64,000 bases of DNA from Methanomethylovorans hollandica DSM 15978 (GTDB lineage: Archaea; Halobacteriota; Methanosarcinia; Methanosarcinales; Methanosarcinaceae): the NCBI RefSeq assembly GCF_000328665.1, contig NC_019977.1, forward strand, positions 1,976,011 through 2,040,010. The letters run 5' to 3'. Both the position numbers and the translations under genes were made by a program. Positions 9,337 to 16,837 of this stretch are shown here, piece by piece. The notes beneath the pieces are model-generated. The model was not told the origin of the DNA, did no database searches, and saw only the letters and a list, made by a program, of their open reading frames with translations. Numbering within the stretch: position 1 is the first letter of the stretch; the number at the start of each line of letters is the position of its first letter.

Positions 9337-10143
9337 GTGCCCGAACATATTGCAATAATCATGGACGGGAACCGCAGATATGCTAATAGGGCTGGAAAAT
9401 TGATCAATTACGGACATGCGAAAGGTGCCAGTGTAACTGAAAAGGTTATCGAATGGTCCCATGAAATAGGCGTCAAACAACTTACCGTATATGCATTTTC
9501 TACAGAGAACTTTAACAGATCTGCTGATGAAAAAGAGAAACTGTTTGAACTTATTGGCCTTAAATTCGATGAGCTTTGCCGGGATGAACGTACCCACAAA
9601 AGAAAAATGCACATCAGAGCCATAGGTGATCTCCAGAAACTACCTTCTGGTTTGCAGGAATCGATCAAAGAAGCCGAGAAGTGCACTGCAGGATATGATA
9701 GATTTTATCTCAATGTGGCTATTGCCTATGGCGGCAGACAAGACATAGTCCAGGCAGTGCGTAAAATTGCAGAAAAGGTTGATAAAGGACAGATCGACCC
9801 GGAAGATATCACAGAGAGTACTATTTCCAATCATCTTTATCCTGTTGCAGGGAATGCAGTCCCCAATGTTGATCTTATAATCCGTACCGGAGGAGACGAG
9901 CGTGTGTCCAATTTCCTTCCCTGGCAGACAGCCGGCAATGAATGTGCTACATATTTTTGTGCACCCTTTTGGCCGGAGTTCAGAAAGATAGATCTCCTGC
10001 GCTCAATAAGGATATACCAGGAACGTTTACAGGAAAAGAAGCGTGTAATGATAAGGCGCAATGCAATTCTTCTAAAGGCTTCAGAGAAGAAGAATACTGA
10101 AATAGTACATAGCTGTCCTGCAAACAACGTGCGCGGTATTTGA
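9337..10143 (+). CDS. uppS: Cis-prenyl transferase, (di)trans,poly-cis-undecaprenyl diphosphate synthase family
   Basis: The enzyme condenses isopentenyl diphosphate units into the long cis-polyprenyl diphosphate that becomes the lipid carrier for surface glycans. Signature motifs are visible: [13 protein letters not shown] with the catalytic Asp near the start, [10 protein letters not shown], and near the end the substrate-binding block [16 protein letters not shown] list the GTG at 9337, the first usual start codon in frame. However, the frame remains open back to 9250, and residues just upstream ([20 protein letters not shown]) look like the family's normal N-terminal helix, so true initiation may be at a non-standard codon near 9262-9283. 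A TATA-like box lies near 9258. The gene fits with the flippase and glycosyltransferase elsewhere in the window. Confidence 0.85.
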   Translation: MPEHIAIIMDGNRRYANRAGKLINYGHAKGASVTEKVIEWSHEIGVKQLTVYAFSTENFNRSADEKEKLFELIGLKFDELCRDERTHKRKMHIRAIGDLQKLPSGLQESIKEAEKCTAGYDRFYLNVAIAYGGRQDIVQAVRKIAEKVDKGQIDPEDITESTISNHLYPVAGNAVPNVDLIIRTGGDERVSNFLPWQTAGNECATYFCAPFWPEFRKIDLLRSIRIYQERLQEKKRVMIRRNAILLKASEKKNTEIVHSCPANNVRGI

Positions 10144-10397
10144 GTGAATTTATATTCAGTCGATTGTACATAATTAGACACTCTACTTAGAAGTTGTTAA
10201 CTACAGATTTGTTTCGAAAATCCTTTTTGCCCTTTTGTAAACATTCTGAAAGAATAGAATGAAAAGATGATCAGAAAATCTTTTTTCTTATGACATAATA
10301 AAACATATTAGTTAAACCAGAAAGAGAGATGTCTTAAGACAGCTTTGAAAGCGCTTTTATTTCACTTCATCTGAAATATTTATTAAAGAGTTAGAAA

Positions 10398-10482
10398 TGC
10401 GGGGGATGGGATTCGAACCCACGAACTCCTACGAGACTAGGCCCTCAACCTAGCGCCTTTGACCGGGCTGGGCAACCCCCGC
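10398..10482 (-). tRNA. tRNA-Leu (anticodon GAG)
   Basis: The minus strand gives an 85-base class II tRNA. The acceptor stem GCGGGGG pairs with CCCCCGC, with discriminator A. The anticodon stem CTAGG/CCTAG encloses the loop TTGAGGG, giving anticodon GAG. A long variable arm (typical of Leu) and the T arm GTTCGAATCCC are present. It lies downstream of rpoD on the same strand. Confidence 0.93.
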
Positions 10483-10536
10483 GCATGGGGAAAGTACAAT
10501 ATAGGAGATAGCAACCTCCTATATTAATCTGTTGGT

Positions 10537-11331
10537 TTAGAGTGCCGACAAGATCTCAGCCAGACTTGCGGCCTTGTTCTTGATGACATTTCCTGCATTT
10601 AAGATCAGTTCCTTTGTGTTATAAGAGCCATCAGATTCCATCGTGAAGATGAAAGAATGTTCATCCGTTTTGACGTCTATGGCATCAATATCACAAACTC
10701 CTTCACATAGCCTGCAAAGAGTGCATTTAAGCATATCCTCTTGAGATATCTCAGCACTCTCAGTGCCCATCTTGATTATATCAACAGGACACTCAGTTAC
10801 ACATGCACCACATAGATCACAACCACTGAACTCGACCTTTGGCATGTTCTTGTAACCGCATGCTACACCTGCCTGCCATCGGGAATGCTTATTACCATAA
10901 CCCATGTGAGCTATGGCTTCAAGCACGATCTTCTGTCCTTCCCGGAGATCTGCTATCGGAATGTTTGGATCAGCAGGCTGTACCTTGTCATCAGAAGACA
11001 CAAGGTCCTGGGAATAGACTATTTTTGGACCCTCTGCACTGAGAGTAAGGGAAACTTGGCATGCCGGACAAAAATCACCACAGCTACATTCTTCTTTTGG
11101 AACAAAATCCTCCATATTTGAAGTCAGCGGGATCAGTGCCATACGCAAGCCAAGCTGCTCATCATACAGGACCGAGGTATTATTATAGATGTTAACCTCG
11201 GTAATAGCTATCGTAGGAACATCTGCCAGAGAAGCCCTACGAATGCCGTTTGCAAATGCAGCACTGGTGTTAGACAATACAAACTTTGCAGACCTATCGG
11301 AAAGCTCCAGTATGTCTACTTCCATCGTCAT
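10537..11331 (-). CDS. rpoD: DNA-directed RNA polymerase subunit D with ferredoxin domain
   Basis: A 264-residue homologue of bacterial alpha/eukaryotic Rpb3, which pairs with RpoL to seed RNA polymerase assembly. The N-terminal dimerisation part includes FANGIRRASLADVPTIAITEV. The middle domain carries an extra cysteine group (CSCGDFCPAC). It is followed by a two-cluster ferredoxin insertion: CDLCGACVTECP and CTLCRLCEGVCD, all eight cysteines intact. Known archaeal RpoD proteins of this type bind [4Fe-4S] clusters; a redox role in polymerase assembly has been proposed. It is the last protein gene of the rps13-rps4-rps11-rpoD group, 30 bases after rps11, and precedes tRNA-Leu. Confidence 0.95.
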   Translation of the reverse strand: MTMEVDILELSDRSAKFVLSNTSAAFANGIRRASLADVPTIAITEVNIYNNTSVLYDEQLGLRMALIPLTSNMEDFVPKEECSCGDFCPACQVSLTLSAEGPKIVYSQDLVSSDDKVQPADPNIPIADLREGQKIVLEAIAHMGYGNKHSRWQAGVACGYKNMPKVEFSGCDLCGACVTECPVDIIKMGTESAEISQEDMLKCTLCRLCEGVCDIDAIDVKTDEHSFIFTMESDGSYNTKELILNAGNVIKNKAASLAEILSAL

Positions 11332-11361
11332 ATGCTTGTTTCCTTCATCTTTAGGGAGATA

Positions 11362-11742
11362 TCAGACACGTCTGCCGCCTTTTGGACGAGTGCCGTCGTG
11401 CGGTACAGGCGTTACATCTTCAATTCTTCCAATTTTAATGCCTGCTCTGGCAAATGCCCTGATAGCAGCTTGAGCACCGGGGCCCGGACTTCTCTGCTTG
11501 TTTCCGCCAGGAGCACGCACTTTTATGTGCACGCCTTCAATATTCTTATCTTTGAGTGTATCAGCTAACTGGCTTGCCATCTGCATTGCAGTGTAAGGAG
11601 AACTTTCATCGCGTGCTGCCTTTACAACCATTCCACCTGAAGATTTTGCAATTGTTTCGGCACCAGTCATATCAGTAATAGTGATGATAGTATTATTGAA
11701 TGAGCTCTTGATATGAGCAACACCCCATGTTCCATTTGCCAT
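11362..11742 (-). CDS. rps11: Ribosomal protein uS11
   Basis: A 126-residue small-subunit platform protein. Recognised by [20 protein letters not shown] at the N-terminus, the [11 protein letters not shown] region, and the basic C-terminal tail RPKGGRRV. It binds 16S rRNA near the decoding platform. Length and order (after rps4, before rpoD) are as usual in archaea. The spacing to rps4 is 12 bases, and an SD-like GGAGGTG lies just before the ATG. Confidence 0.96.
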   Translation of the reverse strand: MANGTWGVAHIKSSFNNTIITITDMTGAETIAKSSGGMVVKAARDESSPYTAMQMASQLADTLKDKNIEGVHIKVRAPGGNKQRSPGPGAQAAIRAFARAGIKIGRIEDVTPVPHDGTRPKGGRRV

Positions 11743-11754
11743 ATTTACACCTCC

Positions 11755-12315
11755 TTAATCATGCCCTGCTATGGATTTAGCTACCTGGGCAGGTCTTTCC
11801 GGGTGGGTTTCATCAAGCAGAGGAGAATTGCCATAGTAATCGATAAGCATTTCCTGTTCCTTAGTGACAAGCATTCCAGGTACTGTAACTTTCTGACCGC
11901 TGATAGCAATGTGACCATGAGTGATGAACTGTCGTGCCTGCTTTGGAGTGCGAGCAAGCCCTAGCCTGTGGACCTGAGTTTGCAATCTGCGCTCTAGAAG
12001 AGCACTGGTTTGCAGTCCAAGAATATCATCGATATTTGAATCAGATTTTAACATAGAATAGCTGGTAAGCCTTCCGAGGATCTGTTCAGCTTCAAGCTTA
12101 AAATGACCAGTCATCTGTTCAGTTTCTCCTGACTCTGCCAGGAGCCTGCGGGCATCTGCCCTGAATCGTCTGAGATCACTCTGTGCTTTCCATAATTCCT
12201 TTTTGTTACGCAGACCATAGGTCTTTATCAGCTCGACCTCTTCAGCCATCCTGGCAGCCTGCCATGGATGCTTAGGCGTATCGTAACTTTTTCTTTTCTT
12301 TCCTGGATATCCCAT
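11755..12315 (-). CDS. rps4: Ribosomal protein uS4
   Basis: A 186-residue primary 16S rRNA-binding protein. It begins [18 protein letters not shown], the archaeal form, and contains the S4 RNA-binding domain [20 protein letters not shown] followed by [14 protein letters not shown]. It lies 12 bases downstream of rps13 on the same strand, so the genes are surely co-transcribed. Confidence 0.96.
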   Translation of the reverse strand: MGYPGKKRKSYDTPKHPWQAARMAEEVELIKTYGLRNKKELWKAQSDLRRFRADARRLLAESGETEQMTGHFKLEAEQILGRLTSYSMLKSDSNIDDILGLQTSALLERRLQTQVHRLGLARTPKQARQFITHGHIAISGQKVTVPGMLVTKEQEMLIDYYGNSPLLDETHPERPAQVAKSIAGHD

Positions 12316-12327
12316 AAGATCACCCTA

Positions 12328-12774
12328 TTACTTTTTCTTGCTCACACCAATGGTGCTACCACGCCTGCCGGTGGATTTTGTCCTCTGCCCTCTAACTTTA
12401 AGACCACGTTCGTGTCTAATACCACGATAACATCTGATCTTTTTAAGAGTGTTCAGGTCTTCCCTCAATGTAAGCAGGATATCCTGTCCAAGAAGATGCT
12501 TGTCCTCACCAGTCACCAGGTCCCTCTGCCTATTGAGCATCCATATAGGCATAGATTGCTCAAAACCACTAATAGCCTGATCAAGCTTTGCAATATCTTC
12601 ATCTTGCAGGTAACCTATTATTGCTAATGGGTCTATACCAGTACTTTCCACAAGGATCCTTGAGGTCCTTCTTCCAATACCAGGAATACCGGTCAGAGCA
12701 TACTCAACAGGCATTCCGCCTTTGAGGTCAGTATTCATGATACGGACAAGATGTCTTATTTCTTCATCTGCCAT
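12328..12774 (-). CDS. rps13: Ribosomal protein uS13
   Basis: A 148-residue head protein of the small subunit that contacts the A and P site tRNAs and bridges to the large subunit. The helix-two-turn-helix region [20 protein letters not shown] and the basic tail [20 protein letters not shown] are clear. It is the first gene of this transcription unit. A GGAGG lies 9 bases before the ATG, and the leader upstream is highly structured (separate entry). Confidence 0.96.
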   Translation of the reverse strand: MADEEIRHLVRIMNTDLKGGMPVEYALTGIPGIGRRTSRILVESTGIDPLAIIGYLQDEDIAKLDQAISGFEQSMPIWMLNRQRDLVTGEDKHLLGQDILLTLREDLNTLKKIRCYRGIRHERGLKVRGQRTKSTGRRGSTIGVSKKK

Positions 12775-12783
12775 AATTTATGT

Positions 12784-12850
12784 CCTCCTTAGGGATACGT
12801 TGTATCCTGTAGCCCCGGCATATTTGCCGGCACTCCCCAAAAGGGGTGGA
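12784..12850 (-). promoter_or_regulatory. Structured 5' leader of the rps13 operon: three consecutive hairpins
   Basis: Read on the minus strand, three perfect stems follow each other just before the rps13 ribosome binding site: CCCC-UUUU-GGGG (12835-12846), CCGGCA-AAUA-UGCCGG (12815-12830), and GGAUAC-AAC-GUAUCC (12793-12807). The third ends five bases before GGAGG (12784-12788). Such a compact layout next to the SD suggests translational or transcriptional control, for example by a ribosomal protein or a metabolite. The regulator is unknown. Confidence 0.55.
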
Positions 12851-12895
12851 CTGCATATCCTAACGGAATATAAACTGATGGCGCAGATAACACTT

Positions 12896-12910
12896 GTATC
12901 ATATATAATC
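12896..12910 (-). promoter_or_regulatory. Likely promoter of the rps13 operon
   Basis: The minus strand reads AGGATTATATATGATAC, a TATA box with a purine-rich element before it. Start of transcription about 25 bases downstream (near 12875) would give a leader of about 100 bases containing all three hairpins. A second TATA-like TTTATATT lies at 12866-12873 but would start inside the hairpins. Confidence 0.5.
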
Positions 12911-12995
12911 CTATTGCTGACCATGCCTAGGTGAAACCGCTTTCATTAGCCACATAACCAATAGATTAAATTGACAAAATAGATATTATCTTCGT

Positions 12996-13841
12996 ATGTG
13001 CCAAGAAATGCCTTTTGCGAACGATGAGCTGGATTTTACATATCCTTTACCTTCATACTTTGAACACTACCCTTCCTGTTACATATATGTATATAATGGA
13101 AAAGTAGTTGCAAACTCCGCCGATCTATCGGATTCTCCAAAGATCCTGCATGACTGCAGTCAAGAGATGAGAACAAAAAAGGTCGTACAATATGCAGGAG
13201 CACTTGGAGAGAAACTATGTTATGCCATAGGACTTGAATCAGAAGATAGAGTCCCTGATGGAATGCAATTATTGTTCTTAAGAGACCTTATAGGACAAAT
13301 CGATGAAAAAATACTAGCTGTTGCCGGAAGAGCAGTTCAGCTCATAGAATTTGACCTTACCAGCAGAATTTGTGGAAGATGTGGTACGCTTACCGAAACT
13401 CTTGAAGATAGAGGTAAAAAGTGTCCCAGATGTGACCTTCTCATATATCCCCGCATATCCCCTGCAATAATCGTACTTGTTATGAAAGAGGATGAAGTGC
13501 TTCTTGCCCGCTCATCCCATTTCAGGCCTGATATGTACAGTATCATTGCAGGCTTTGTAGAACCTGGAGAAACGCTTGAGCATGCTGTAAAAAGAGAAGT
13601 TATGGAAGAAGTCGGATTAAAGGTAAAAAACATAAGGTACTTCGCAAGCCAACCCTGGCCATTCCCCAATTCTCTGATGATTGGCTTTATTGCAGACTAT
13701 GAAGAAGGGGAAATAAAAGTTGATGGTGTGGAAATAATTGATGCTGGATGGTTCAGGAGAGATGAACTGCCCAATGTCCCAGGAAAGGTCAGTATATCGG
13801 GACATCTGATAGATTGGTTTGCGAGTATGAAAGAAAAATAG
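12996..13841 (+). CDS. nudC: NAD(+)/NADH pyrophosphatase, NudC-type Nudix hydrolase
   Basis: A 281-residue protein with the full NudC layout: an N-terminal domain, a four-cysteine zinc ribbon (CGRCG at about 126 and CPRC at about 143), then the Nudix domain. The Nudix box GFVEPGETLEHAVKREVMEE followed by VGL fits Gx5Ex7REUxEExGU exactly. The SQPWPFPNS motif that marks the NADH-pyrophosphatase subfamily follows. It should hydrolyse NAD(H) to NMN(H) and AMP, and may remove NAD caps from RNA. It is a plus-strand gene lying next to the rps13 promoter, so it is divergent from the ribosomal operon. No SD is visible; a leaderless mRNA or a start at the ATG at 13008 is possible. Confidence 0.9.
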   Translation: MCQEMPFANDELDFTYPLPSYFEHYPSCYIYVYNGKVVANSADLSDSPKILHDCSQEMRTKKVVQYAGALGEKLCYAIGLESEDRVPDGMQLLFLRDLIGQIDEKILAVAGRAVQLIEFDLTSRICGRCGTLTETLEDRGKKCPRCDLLIYPRISPAIIVLVMKEDEVLLARSSHFRPDMYSIIAGFVEPGETLEHAVKREVMEEVGLKVKNIRYFASQPWPFPNSLMIGFIADYEEGEIKVDGVEIIDAGWFRRDELPNVPGKVSISGHLIDWFASMKEK

Positions 13842-13858
13842 ATCAATGATCTTCCAGA

Positions 13859-14047
13859 TCAAAAGTAGAATAAATCCATAATTCCGTCAATGAGGATACA
13901 TACCATCAAATAAGCAACAGTGAGCACTAAAAACATTTTTAATTCCATATGTGTTTCAAAGCCCAGTGAAATCACCGGAAAAAGGAAAGCTACTGATATG
14001 ATATATAACTTTTCATAAATGGAACTTGTTAGAGAAATTGAAATCCG
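13859..14047 (-). CDS. Possible small two-helix membrane protein, no canonical start seen
   Basis: On the minus strand an open frame ending at TGA 13859-13861 encodes SIYEKLYIISVAFLFPVISL, then GFETHMELKMFLVLTVAYLM and VCILIDGIMDLFYF. Two clear hydrophobic helices with a short charged turn look like a real small protein of 50-60 residues. No ATG, GTG or TTG is found in frame at a sensible place upstream; the first in-frame ATG gives only about 29 residues (one helix). It may use an unusual start, or be the remaining 3' end of a broken gene. A TATA-like TATATATTTT lies upstream near 14065. It converges on nudC. Confidence 0.3.
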   Translation of the reverse strand, partial: RISISLTSSIYEKLYIISVAFLFPVISLGFETHMELKMFLVLTVAYLMVCILIDGIMDLFYF

Positions 14048-14281
14048 TGTATAACAGAAAGAAAATATATACGCTGATTATATACAGGCGCAACATTGAG
14101 ACTTCGGATTTTATGTTGATAAAGTTCTTGAAATGTCAAAATAAATATTTCAAAACCCAATGTTATACGGAAGATCATGCACTACCTAAATAAGTGATGT
14201 TCAAAAAAGAATTTATAAGAACGCCGGGGGAAAGCCATAGGCACTGTACTATGCGGTTTATTACGCTCGCTTCGCTCTTTT

Positions 14282-14551
14282 TTGAGAACATTTCCTTTTG
14301 TTGACAGAGAGGAATACAAGAAAATCTTCAGCCAATACTTCGTAGACTCCGGCATCATCCGCCCCTTCCGAGAACGTAACAAGAACCTAAAACCCATAAA
14401 ACAACACCAATACCCCACCGAAACCCCCCTCATAGTCGAAACCTACCGGGAAGCCAACCGGCTCTCCAAAGAACTAAAAGAACTCGGCATCTCCCGCAAG
14501 ATTACCGTGATCTCAAATGGGAATACGATGAGGTATAGCCGTGTACTCTAA
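14282..14551 (+). CDS. Short hypothetical protein, probably a gene fragment
   Basis: An 89-residue frame, partly hydrophilic, with EEYKKIFSQYFVDSGIIRPF and a charged helix YREANRLSKELKELGISRK. Codon use is rich in ATC, CCC and CTC, unlike the AT-rich PIN gene that follows, so it seems to have another origin. I recognise no family. A GC-rich stretch (GCTCGCTTCGCTC) immediately precedes it. It may be the 3' end of a larger lost gene or a mobile-element fragment. Confidence 0.35.
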   Translation: MRTFPFVDREEYKKIFSQYFVDSGIIRPFRERNKNLKPIKQHQYPTETPLIVETYREANRLSKELKELGISRKITVISNGNTMRYSRVL

Positions 14552-14636
14552 TAGCGATAGCTATGGAAAAAAGAACATCTGAAAGCTAGAGAACTATACA
14601 AGCTTATATATAGATTTAAAATAAATTCTTATTTTA

Positions 14637-15914
14637 ATGTCTGTCTATTCAAAAGAAGAATCAACGGGCGAATCCATAGAATGTTTTTATTTATTTATGG
14701 ATACTAATTTATTTTATAGTGAAACGGTTACTTATGACATATTTGAACTAAAATTAATGACAGATCTTTTGGCAATAAGAGACAACTTTAATAAAATATT
14801 CGAAGGATATAGGACGATAAAAATCCTTATTCCTAAACTGGTTCTTGATGAAATATATTCGATTAAAACGAATATAATTCGATATGAATTTAACAATTTT
14901 ATTAAAAAAATTAAAAAAATAAATGAAAAAACACTTATAGCTTCATTAAATCACATTTATAACAATATTTATTCTAATCTTGAATCTTCAGGGAATTCTT
15001 TTATTTCACGTAATAAAATTGAGATTATACCTTATTGTGACAATACTTATTTTCCCACCATTATTGAAAAATCAATAACCAAAAGCTTGCCATTTAAGCC
15101 ATATTTTGATCAAAGAAAGAATCGTGATGTTGGTGATAATGGCTTTAAAGATACGGTAATATGGTACTCAATAATGGATTATGTGAAGAAAAAATGCACA
15201 GAGAATACCAACCATATTTTTTTTCTAACGGATAATGAAAAAGATTTCAAGTCGGATTCGACTTTATTAGAATTTAGGCAAAATACAGGAATAGATATTG
15301 AAATAATAAAATTTAAAAATGAGAACCCAAATGTTAACGATAGTGAATTCAGTCCTTTTTTAAATGTAGTTCTAGACAAATCACACATCCCAATTCCAGT
15401 AAAGTTAGAGCATGTTGATGTTTCTTATTTGATTATTAATAATAAGGTTGACATCACTTCAATTATTGTCGAGCCACTCCACATTAACATTAAGTCTGCA
15501 GTCAACTTTGAACAAAAGACAGATTCATGGGAAGAAAACAAGCCTCTATTAAATGAGAAAATAGAGAATACATTATCTAATTTCCGATTTGACGTTTCTG
15601 ATTTGAAATTTAAGTATCAAATTCCAGAAATAGTACATGTTGATTTTGATTTAGTTCAGGAAATACGTGATTTAGTTATCACTAGTATATCCCTTATTTA
15701 TAATGATGGTTTTCGAAAAATGATATTCTGTTCGATTATAGTAGATCACAACGAAGAAGAGTATTATGGATCCCGTGAGTTTGAAGAAGCTAACGACCCA
15801 TTTGTAAATAAAGCTTTGGACTTAGTCAGCGCTTATTTGGAGGACAATGGATATGGCAGCGCTCCAAGAGAATTAATTAATTTAGAATACTTTGACGCTA
15901 GTGAGATTTTCTGA
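14637..15914 (+). CDS. PIN-like domain protein (DUF4935-type), putative RNase
   Basis: A 425-residue, AT-rich gene. The N-terminal ~210 residues look like a PIN nuclease: FLFMDTNLFY supplies the first acidic residue, LVLDEIYS a second, and FLTDNEKDF near residue 200 the last acidic site, as in DUF4935 proteins. PIN domains are metal-dependent ribonucleases, often toxins or RNA-processing enzymes. The C-terminal half (about 215-425) has no family I recognise. No partner antitoxin gene is obvious. Its base composition differs sharply from the neighbouring operons, which suggests acquisition by transfer. Start may be ATG 14637 or the ATG at 14697 (MDTNLFY). Confidence 0.6.
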   Translation: MSVYSKEESTGESIECFYLFMDTNLFYSETVTYDIFELKLMTDLLAIRDNFNKIFEGYRTIKILIPKLVLDEIYSIKTNIIRYEFNNFIKKIKKINEKTLIASLNHIYNNIYSNLESSGNSFISRNKIEIIPYCDNTYFPTIIEKSITKSLPFKPYFDQRKNRDVGDNGFKDTVIWYSIMDYVKKKCTENTNHIFFLTDNEKDFKSDSTLLEFRQNTGIDIEIIKFKNENPNVNDSEFSPFLNVVLDKSHIPIPVKLEHVDVSYLIINNKVDITSIIVEPLHINIKSAVNFEQKTDSWEENKPLLNEKIENTLSNFRFDVSDLKFKYQIPEIVHVDFDLVQEIRDLVITSISLIYNDGFRKMIFCSIIVDHNEEEYYGSREFEEANDPFVNKALDLVSAYLEDNGYGSAPRELINLEYFDASEIF

Positions 15915-16203
15915 AGTACCTTACTATTTCTTACTATTTATATCCACAATTCCACCAAAAAATACAGCTCCAACAACTTAGTCTAAAATCTTCTTTTTAT
16001 TTGGACACATATTTATTTCTATTTTATGCCATTATTCCACATTTAACTTACGAGCTTGTATATTCAGAAGAGTATTAGTTCAATTTTCCACTGGAACATT
16101 TAATATGATTTATTCTACGTGTTCTAAACATTAGTATCCAACTTTTACTTGCACAGTCTCTATTCAATCTGTTTCACAAAGAATTCTCTAAATATCAATT
16201 TTC

Positions 16204-16815
16204 CCCACCTACCCAGCGTTTGCGCCGCTTCGCGGCAATAGTGGCTTTTTTCATCCGTTCCCTTAGGTACACGATTAAGGAGTCTGTGCCACAGCTGGCA
16301 TGCGTCCCGGTTTCACCCGGATATTCCAGGCCCAAAAACTCCACTAAAAATATACCTTTCCTAACCCATCACAAGTCACAGGGACGTATTGCGAAGCAAT
16401 ACGTCATTTCCCGCCAGGGAAATTATTCCTCCGCCCACCCTCGGAGGTCCCGGTAATTAGCAATATCGGGCCGAAGGGAGCAGACAAACCCCTGCTCCCC
16501 GAGGGCCTGTATGCGTGGGGTCGTAAGACCCCACGTTATGTTGTCTCATCAGTAGCACTCACTCTATCCCGGCACGGATGCGCTCGAAAGAGCGTGTCGG
16601 TGCCCCAACCACGATAGAGGGCCTGAGGTTCGAGCATTGTGAGGCAAAACTGAGCAATCGCAGGACTCCAGACCGACAAATAACCAGCAGGACAAAACAA
16701 CAATTGGGGTTCAAACCAGAATCGAGCATGGGCGCGACTTCAGGAGCGCAGATGCTCCAGCCGCCTGGTAAAGGGCTGTTGTTCTAAGCATAGCGCAGAA
16801 GGGCAGCCCGTCTAA
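16204..16815 (+). ncRNA. Candidate large structured RNA, unassigned
   Basis: About 610 bases are markedly GC-rich between AT-rich flanks and packed with stems, while no convincing protein is encoded. Stems include GACGTATTGC-GAA-GCAATACGTC (16383-16405), GGGAGCAG/CTGCTCCC (16476-16499), CGTGGGGTC-GTAA-GACCCCACG (16514-16535), a 15-pair helix with GAAA loop inside an outer CTCTAT/ATAGAG stem (16562-16618), GAGCAT/ATGCTC enclosing GCGC/GCGC (16723-16756), and GGGCTG/CAGCCC (16774-16809). Two loops are GNRA only when read on the plus strand, and two G-U pairs in the GAAA helix also fit that strand. It does not show RNase P, SRP or group II domain V signatures. Ends are estimates. It converges on the fic gene. 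Confidence 0.5.
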
Positions 16816-16837
16816 CTAAAGCAAATTAAAACTCACT

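Noticed and set aside
10144-10397. Search for a further RNA or gene between uppS and tRNA-Leu
   Set aside because: The stretch is AT-rich with runs of T suited to termination; nothing else was seen.
14218-14232. Possible attachment-site copy of the tRNA-Ser 3' end (AACGCCGGGGGAAAG versus AACGCCGAGGGGGAG)
   Set aside because: The match is short, gapped and GC-biased; it could be chance. I do not claim an att site.
16570-16605. Group II intron domain V (34-base hairpin with GAAA loop)
   Set aside because: Length and GAAA loop match, but the catalytic AGC triad and the two-base bulge are missing and there is no intron-encoded protein or GTGYG 5' end.
16578-16787. Short open frame within the structured block (MRSKERVGAPTT...)
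   Set aside because: Its composition follows the stems of the RNA candidate, it has no SD, and it resembles no protein family.
16204-16815. RNase P RNA or SRP (7S) RNA for the GC-rich structured block
   Set aside because: The block contains a stretch resembling the SRP helix 8 (GAAGGGAGCAG), but that GGGAGCAG pairs perfectly with a downstream CTGCTCCC, which SRP would not do, and the RNase P hallmarks (GAGGAAAGTCC, ACAGAA region) are absent on both strands.
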